Below are positions 51,901 to 60,900 of a DNA stretch of 64,000 bases, piece after piece. The first letter of the stretch is position 1; every line of letters begins with the position of its first letter. Both the position numbers and the translations under genes were made by a program. The notes under the pieces are model-generated. The model worked only from the letters and a program-made list of their open reading frames with translations. It made no database searches and was not told where the DNA came from. The DNA is from Arcuatula senhousia (taxonomy: Eukaryota > Mollusca > Bivalvia > Mytilida > Mytilidae): assembly GCA_963971305.1 (NCBI GenBank), contig OZ020311.1, forward strand, positions 124,001 through 188,000. Direction: 5' to 3'.

Positions 51901-54900
51901 GGGAAGAAAGACTTTGCCAAAAATGTAAATTATTAGATGATGAGATCCACTTTTTATTACACTGTAATATTAATTCAAACTTAAGAAAAGAATATTTTGA
52001 GTTTCTTTCTTTTAATAGCTTTTTTAAAGACCTAAACATCAGTGAAAAAATTATATACATATTAAACCCATCAACACCAACAGAGGTAAATAAATTAGGA
52101 TCCTTTATTAAAAAGTCTATAGAACTGAGGACAGGGGAAGTTAGGGTTAGGGTTAGGGTTAGGGTTTAGAACCTTAAACATTTGCTTCATAATGTATATA
52201 TATATTTTTTCAACTTGTTATATGTGTATTTGTGTATGTCTGTTTATGTCTATGTTATACTGTCACAAACTGTATATATAGTTTATATGACAATAAAGAT
52301 TGAATTGAATTGATAACACTCTTTTTAATATAATGATGCAATATAAAGAAATAAACCACTTAATTGTAAAAAAAGTTGTGATATACAGACTTATGCCCAT
52401 AAATGAAACAAAAAGCAAAAGGGACATTTCTGAGTTAGGACAGAAGTTTATATTCTAAAATTAGGACAGAAGTCTTACCATAACTGATTTGTTGTAAGAA
52501 TCATCAACAAAAACACGAGAGAATTCAGTGTCATCACAAACCACTTTATGGATATTGGTTGGAGACAAAATTATCCCCTGAAAATAAAGCAAAATCTCCA
52601 TTTAGATACAATTTACTAATAACAGTAGAGGAATCATTTACTTTTATTAAATTCTTTTTCAACTTGTTACCATGTGTACATGTACATTGCATGTAAGAAA
52701 TGAATGTAAAGAAATTGTGGGTGGAACCAGCTTTTATAAATGGATACAAACTAATTAAATCATTTACATATCTAAATAAAATTCCATGCTATTTATATAT
52801 ATGATTTTTTTTACTTCAGTCAATGAATGATTCCAAGTTACATGTCAGTAACAGCTAGAGTTCTATAGAGTTACTCTACCATTTGTTTGTTCTTGTCGTC
52901 TTTTGTCTCTTGTTGAATTGAATGTTTATTGATTTGATTTTTATTGTATGCAACTTTTTTGTGTTTTGTTAAGGATGATTAATATGGTGAAGTTGGGCCC
53001 AAAAATTTGTTTTACCCTGCCACTCTTTATATGTGTCTGTTCTAAGCCAGGAATCTTATGCAAAGATTTTGTTTGTACTTATCATTTTGGTGTTTTATGT
53101 ATGTAGTTTAAGAAGGGGTCTTTCTTTGAATACTTCAAGACTGGATTTGAATTGTATGCATTTTATTTTCACCTTGGGCCATTTGCAAAACAGCGAGCAG
53201 TGCCTACCGTCCTCATTTTAGGCGGCTGGTCGTTTTTCCTTGTGGTCTTTTTCAATTGCCGCCTGTTTATGTGGGCTGTGTCGGGTACATTTATTTCACA
53301 TTTCATGATCTTCTTTCTAATGCCTTTTTCATTACCTTTAAAATTTGAGCAAGTTCATTGGCAGGCAAGCTAAAATTGTTGTTTAAGATTTGGTCTGGAT
53401 CTGACAAATGTTTGATCACATTCTTTATTGAACTGTTAATATAATCATCATAATGACTATGATTATGTAAATAAGATGAGAAATTTAAAAGATGATTGAG
53501 AGCTGGCAAAAACTTGAGATCATGTACTCCGTTTTCTTCTGCAACATCTCGTCTAAATCTGACTTTGTGTCTATCAACTGTCATAATGTCTGAACCAAAA
53601 ACTAGTCTGTATATCTGAAAAAATAATTTTAAAAAATAAAAATTCCACAAAACCAATATTCCAAGTTCAATAAAAAATAGGGTGTCATATTTTTTCTATG
53701 TATATTTTTCACTAGCTTTAGTCTTGTGATTGGAATTTTCAACATGTTCATGGCACCATAAATTATTTTTTATTATACACAATAAACTTTCATGCTTGTA
53801 TGAACATAAACTCATGAATGTGTATATTTTTCCTAACTATTCCTCATGAATATTCATGTTGTTAGAGATATTATCTCATGAACATTTAAGCTAATGATAC
53901 ATGTATTACCTCATGAATGTTGATGGTAGAATTTAACAGAGCATCAACATCATCAGTTGGTAAAGACAGATTCTTTCTCAGAAACACCATAAATTCTTCT
54001 TTATCTGTTAAAATGGAATTCACTGTGAAATCTGAAAGAAAAAAATACTAAAATCATTACTTTGGTTCCAGACATTAATTCTATCTTTTTACCATTCTTA
54101 AAAGTGATAGGCCACTCTGGCATAGAAAATCAATTTCAGGTTTGTCAATCATCTACTTCCTCTTTAAAAGAATCTGGCCAGTTTTGTTAAGTTTTCTCGT
54201 ACAGATTTGAATACCAAGAGGATATGATAAGTAGCTGCTGAAAACACTGTTAAAAAATATTTTCCATGTCAATGCCAGCCACTTGAAACTCACCATTTTA
54301 TTACCAAGCCTTATTGTGCCAGATGAAATCTGCCCTCCCTTTCGACATGGAACTTTTCATGTCTCAATTTCCCCAAACTCTAGACAATTTAACAAAGAAA
54401 GAAATCCATTATGGCTAGCACACCATAACACCCCAACATCAACAGTAAAAGTGCTCATTGTTTTGTTGGGAAACTACATGCTACTGGAACACAGAACAAA
54501 ATATAGCCTTTCTATTTTAGAATGCATCTTACTTTTATTATTATGAATGCATCTTACTTTTATTATTATGAATGCATCTTACTTTCAGTATTATTGAATG
54601 TATCTTACTTTTATTATTATGGAATGTATCTTACTTTTATTATTATGGAATGTATCTTACTTTTATTATTATGGAATGTATCTTACTATATAGTAATATG
54701 GAATGTATCTTACTTTATAGTATTCGTGGTATTGTGGAATGTATCTTACTTTTATTATCATGGAATGTATCTTACTTTATTATCATGGAATGTATCTTAC
54801 TTTTAGTATAATGGAATGTATCTTACTTTCAGTATTATGGAATGTATCTTACTTTTATTATTATGGAATGTATCTTACTTTTAATATTATGGAATGTATC

Positions 54901-57900
54901 TTACTTTTATTATTATGGAATGTATCTTACTTTTATTATTATGGAATGTATCTTACTTTTATTATTATGGAATGTATCTTACTTTTATTATTATGGAATG
55001 TATCTTACTTTTAGTATTTTGGAATGTATCTTACTTTATAGTATTATGGAATGTATCTTACTTTCAATGTATTGGAATGTATCTTACTTTATAGTATTAT
55101 GGAATGTATCTTATTTTCAGTATTATGAAATGTATCTTACTTTAAATGTTATGGAATGTATCTTACTTTATAGTATTGTGGAATGTATCTTACTTTTATT
55201 ATTTTAGAATGTATCTCACTTTATAGCATTATGGATTGTATCGATTGAATGTATCTCACTTAATTATAATGGAATGTATCTAACTTTTTTTATTATGGAA
55301 TGTATCTTACTTTTATTATTATGGAATGTATCGATGGAATGTATCTTACTTTTTTTTATTATGAAATGTATCTTACTTTTATAATTATAAAATGTATCTT
55401 ACTTTCAGTATTATGGAATGTATCTTACTTTTAGTATTATTGAATGTATTTTACTTTAAGTATTATTGAATGTATCTTACTTTTAGAATTATTGAATGTA
55501 TCTCACTTTTAGTATTATGGAATGTATTATGGAATGTATCTTACTTTTAGTATTATGAAATGTATCTTACTTTATAGTATTATGGAATGTATCTTACTTC
55601 TAGTATTATGGAATGTATCTTACTTTATAGTATTATGGAATGTATCTTACTTTATAGTATTATGGAATGTATCTTACTTTTAGTATTATGGAATGTATCT
55701 TACTTTTAGTATTATGGAATGTATCTTACTTTTAGTATTATGGAATGTATCTTACTTTTAGTGTTATGGAATGTATCTTACTTTTAGTATTATGGAATGT
55801 ATTATGGAATGTATCTTACTTTTATTATCATGGAATGTATCTTACTTTATTATCATGGAATGTATCTTACTTTTAGTATAATGGAATGTATCTTACTTTC
55901 AGTATTATGGAATGTATCTTACTTTTATTATTATGGAATGTATCTTACTTTTAATATTATGGAATGTATCTTACTTTTATTATTATGGAATGTATCTTAC
56001 TTTTATTATTATGGAATGTATCTTACTTTTATTATTATGGAATGTATCTTACTTTTAGTATTTTGGAATGTATCTTACTTTATAGTATTATGGAATGTAT
56101 CTTACTTTCAATGTATTGGAATGTATCTTACTTTATAGTATTATGGAATGTATCTTATTTTCAGTATTATGAAATGTATCTTACTTTAAATGTTATGGAA
56201 TGTATCTTACTTTATAGTATTGTGGAATGTATCTTACTTTTATTATTTTAGAATGTATCTCACTTTATAGCATTATGGATTGTATCGATTGAATGTATCT
56301 CACTTAATTATAATGGAATGTATCTAACTTTTTTTATTATGGAATGTATCTTACTTTTATTATTATGGAATGTATCGATGGAATGTATCTTACTTTTTTT
56401 TATTATGAAATGTATTTTACTTTTATAATTATAAAATGTATCTTACTTTCAGTATTATGGAATGTATCTTACTTTTAGTATTATTGAATGTATTTTACTT
56501 TAAGTATTATTGAATGTATCTTACTTTTAGAATTATTGAATGTATCTCACTTTTAGTATTATGGAATGTATTATGGAATGTATCTTACTTTTAGTATTAT
56601 GAAATGTATCTTACTTTATAGTATTATGGAATGTATCTTACTTCTAGTATTATGGAATGTATCTTACTTTATAGTATTATGGAATGTATCTTACTTTATA
56701 GTATTATGGAATGTATCTTACTTTTAGTATTATGGAATGTATCTTACTTTTAGTATTATGGAATGTATCTTACTTTTAGTATTATGGAATGTATCTTACT
56801 TTTAGTGTTATGGAATGTATCTTACTTTTAGTATTATGGAATGTATTATGGAATGTATCTTACTTTTATAGTATTATGGAATGTATCTTACTTTATAGTA
56901 TTATGGAATGTATCTTACTTTTAGTATTATGGAATGTATCTTACTTTTAGTATTATGGGATGTATCTTACTTTTAGTATTATGGAATGTATCTTACTTTT
57001 AGTATTATAGAATGTATCTTACCTTAAGTATTATGGAATGTATCTTACTTTTAGTATTATGGAATGTATCTTACTTTTAGTATTATGGAATGTATCGTGT
57101 ATATCAGCAGTATTGTCTATAATACTTCTAAATGTATCTGGAAGATCGTCCATCTCAGACGGGGAATAATCTTTCTGGAAGAAATGGTGGTTTTCTGCAA
57201 CATACTGAAGTCTGTTTAAAAACTCTGTGGTTCTGAAATGACAAGTTAATATTCATAACCAACAATAAAACAAGTCTTAAAACCAGGTGTTCTTCTTGAT
57301 ACATTTTTTATAAGAAACAACTGTCCCAATCTGTTACATGTTTAAATTCATGTCATGAATATATGTATAAGTAGACAACGTTTTACAATGATCAGACACA
57401 CTTCTTTTTTATATAAGTTGAATTTCAACACAGAATTGTTTTCATTAGACAATTTCACACTTAAACCAATTCAAATTCTTATGCACATAATTTACTTATT
57501 AAGAAACTCCTGTTCCTCTTTCCTTTAACCACCTTTCACACTTCAAAGTTATACATGTTGAGATCTGATAATTTGTTATGCTATACATACAGTGTGTTAG
57601 GAAATGTCATAAGATAATTTGTTATGTTATCCAAACTTTGCATTAGGAAATGTCATAAGATAATTTGTTATGTTATACAAACTTTGCATTAGGAAATGTC
57701 ATAAGATAATTTGTTAGGTTATACAAACTTTGCATTAGGAAATGTCATAAGATAATGTGTTATGTTATCCAAACTTTGCATTAGGAAATGTCATAAGATA
57801 ATTTGTTATGTTATACAAACTTTGCATTAGGAAATGTCATAAGATAATTTGTTAGGTTATACAAACTTTGCATTAGGAAATGTCATAAGATAATGTGTTA

Positions 57901-60900
57901 TGTTATCCAAACTTTGCATTAGGAAATGTCATAAGATAATTTGTTATGTTATACAAACTTTGCATTAGGAAATGTCATAAGATAATTTGTTATGTTATAC
58001 AAACTTTGCATTAGGAAATGTCATAAGATAATTTGTTATGTTATACAAACATTGCATTAGGAAATGTCATAAGATAATTTGTTATGTTATACAAACTTTG
58101 CGTTAGGAAATGTCATAAGATAATTTGTTATGTTATACAAACTTGGCATTAGGAAATGTCATAAGATAATTTGTTATGTTATACAAACTTTGCATTAGGA
58201 AATGTCATAAGATAATTTGTTATGTTATACTAACTTTGCATTAGGAAATGTCCTAAGATAATTTGTTATGTTATACAAACTTTGCATTAGGAAATGTCAG
58301 AAGATAATTTGTTATGTTATACATACTTTGCGTTAGGAAATGTCATAAGATAATGTGTTATGTTATACAAACATTGCATTAGGAAATGTCATAAGATAAT
58401 TTGTTATGTTATACAAACTTTGCATTAGGAAATGTCATAAGATAATTTGTTATGTTATACAAACTTTGCATTAGGAAATGTCATAAGATAATTTGTTATG
58501 TTATACAAACTTTGTGTTAGGAAATGTCATAAGATAATTTGTTATGTTATACAAACTTTGCGTTAGGAAATGTCATAAGATAATTTGTTAGGTTATACAA
58601 ACTTTGCATTAGGAAATGTCATAAGATAATTTGTTATGTTATACAAACTTTGCGTTAGGAAATGTCATAAGATAATTTGTTATGTTATACAAACTTGGCA
58701 TTAGGAAATGTCATAAGATAATTTGTTATGTTATACAAACTTGGCATTAGGAAATGTCATAAGATAATTTGTTATGTTATACTAACTTTGCATTAGGAAA
58801 TGTCATAAGATAATTTGTTATGTTATACAAACTTTGCATTAGGAAATGTCAGAAGATAATTTGTTATGTTATACATACTTTGCGTTAGGAAATGTCATAA
58901 GATAATGTGTTATGTTATACAAACTTTGCGTTAGGAAATGTCATAAGATAATGTATTATGTTATACAAACTTTGCGTTAGGAAATGTCATAAGATAATGT
59001 GTTATGTTATACATACTTTGCATTAGGAAATGTCAGAAGATAATTTGTTATGTTATACTAACTTTGCGTTAGGAAATGTCATAAGATAATGTATTATGTT
59101 ATACAAACTTTGCGTTAGGAAATGTCATAAGATAATGTGTTATGTTATACAAACATTGCATTAGGAAATGTCATAAGATAATTTGTTATGTTATACAAAC
59201 TTTGCATTAGGAAATGTCATAAGATAATTTGTTATGTTATACAAACTTTGCATTAGGAAATGTCATAAGATAATTTGTTATGTTATACTAACTTTGCATT
59301 AGAAAATGTCATAAGATAATTTGTTATGTTATACAAACTTTGCATTAGGAAATGTCAGAAGATAATTTGTTATGTTATACATACTTTGCGTTAGGAAATG
59401 TCATAAGATAATGTGTTATGTTATACAAACTTTGCGTTAGGAAATGTCATAAGATAATGTGTTATGTTATACAAACTTGGCATTAGGAAATGTCATAAGA
59501 TAATTTGTTATGTTATACAAACTTGGCATTAGGAAATGTCATAAGATAATGTGTTATGTTTTACAAACTTGGCATTAGGAAATGTCATAAGATAATTTGT
59601 TATGTTATACAAACTTGGCATTAGGAAATGTCATAAGATAATGTGTTATGTTTTACAAACTTGGCATTAGGAAATGTCATAAGATAATGTGTTATGTTAT
59701 ACAAACTTTGCGTTAGGAAATGTCATAAGATAATGTGTTATGTTATACAAACTTGGCATTAGGAAATGTCATAAGATAATGTGTTATGTTATACAAACTT
59801 TGCATTAGGAAATGTCATAAGATAATTTGTTATGTTATACATACTTTGCGTTAGGAAATGTCATAAATCCATATTCATCTCTTTTAGCACCATCACAGAA
59901 CATCTCCATGATAGGAATGATTCCTGCTGAAGGCAGCGGATAGGCAGAGTACTGACCTACATATAAATTGAGATTTAGTTAAACAATAAGTATTTCTTTT
60001 CCTTTTATTTTCTTTGTATTGCTTGGTCATTTCTTGTATCTTCAACAAATGCTTGCTCACTGTTTTGCTTTTAAATTATTCAAATGCATTTCTGTTCTAC
60101 ATGTATTTGAGCCAAGTTCTCAGTTGTGGCCTTCACTCAAGAAATTTTACGGAAGACATCATGTGCTTATAGACAGATATGGGATTTCGGTCTCTCAGAT
60201 GAGTGCAGCTGTTGGTTTGTCATAGGGTGTTGTTTTGTCTTTCTTTACCGGATTTGACACACTGAATTGACTGTTGCCAAAGGGACATGTGTGTTTCAGT
60301 ATGCAGGAACTGCTTACTCTTCTGGAAAACCTGAGTTCACTCTCTTTACGACTAGAGTGCATTTTGTTAGTTGATATTCAGGAGTTGTTGTGTTTTCAGG
60401 TTTTGCATGTAGTCAAGTGTTTTGTCCCATTCTTGTTGAAGTTTACTGGTTTTGTCTCTGCACTCTCAGACTTTTGACATTCGAATGCCCGATGGGTACC
60501 TCTACTTCTTTTATAATCATATACTGTATTAATGTATCTTGGTGTACTTGTTTCCTTCTTATTGTTACAATAATGACACAATCAGGCAAGAAAGATTTTC
60601 TAATTTTATTGATAAAGATGAACAAAATCTCTTCTGAGAATGAAAATCAATCTGTGGCCTGTTAGTGGCAGTCATTTGGAAGGCTGTTTTCCATTGAGGA
60701 TTTTTTTTTAATTGTCGTTTATATTGTAGGTTGTGTCATGTACACTTATTCCACATCTCACTATCTTCTACCTTAAATGATCACCCACCTGTTTTGGGTA
60801 TTCTCAGGTATTGTAAATGTTAAACATCTTACCAGACTGAACAGGAACTGGTGGCTGCCTCTTTCTGATCAGTAGCAAAATCAAGAACAACACAAGTGGT

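Noticed and set aside
51354..52169. The 271-residue ORF as a host gene
   Set aside because: Its LGVNK/ELGR line, zinc-type CxxC...HxxxC motif, and the 3' GAATTGA tail mark it as a LINE fragment; the frame has a stop just upstream and no RT domain.
54522..56251. Overlapping plus-strand ORFs of [20 protein letters not shown] type
   Set aside because: Antisense of the 26-bp array L; the hydrophobic look comes from T-rich repeats.
60019..60665. Plus-strand ORFs in intron 1
   Set aside because: Located in repeat material found again elsewhere in the window; no splice or start support.
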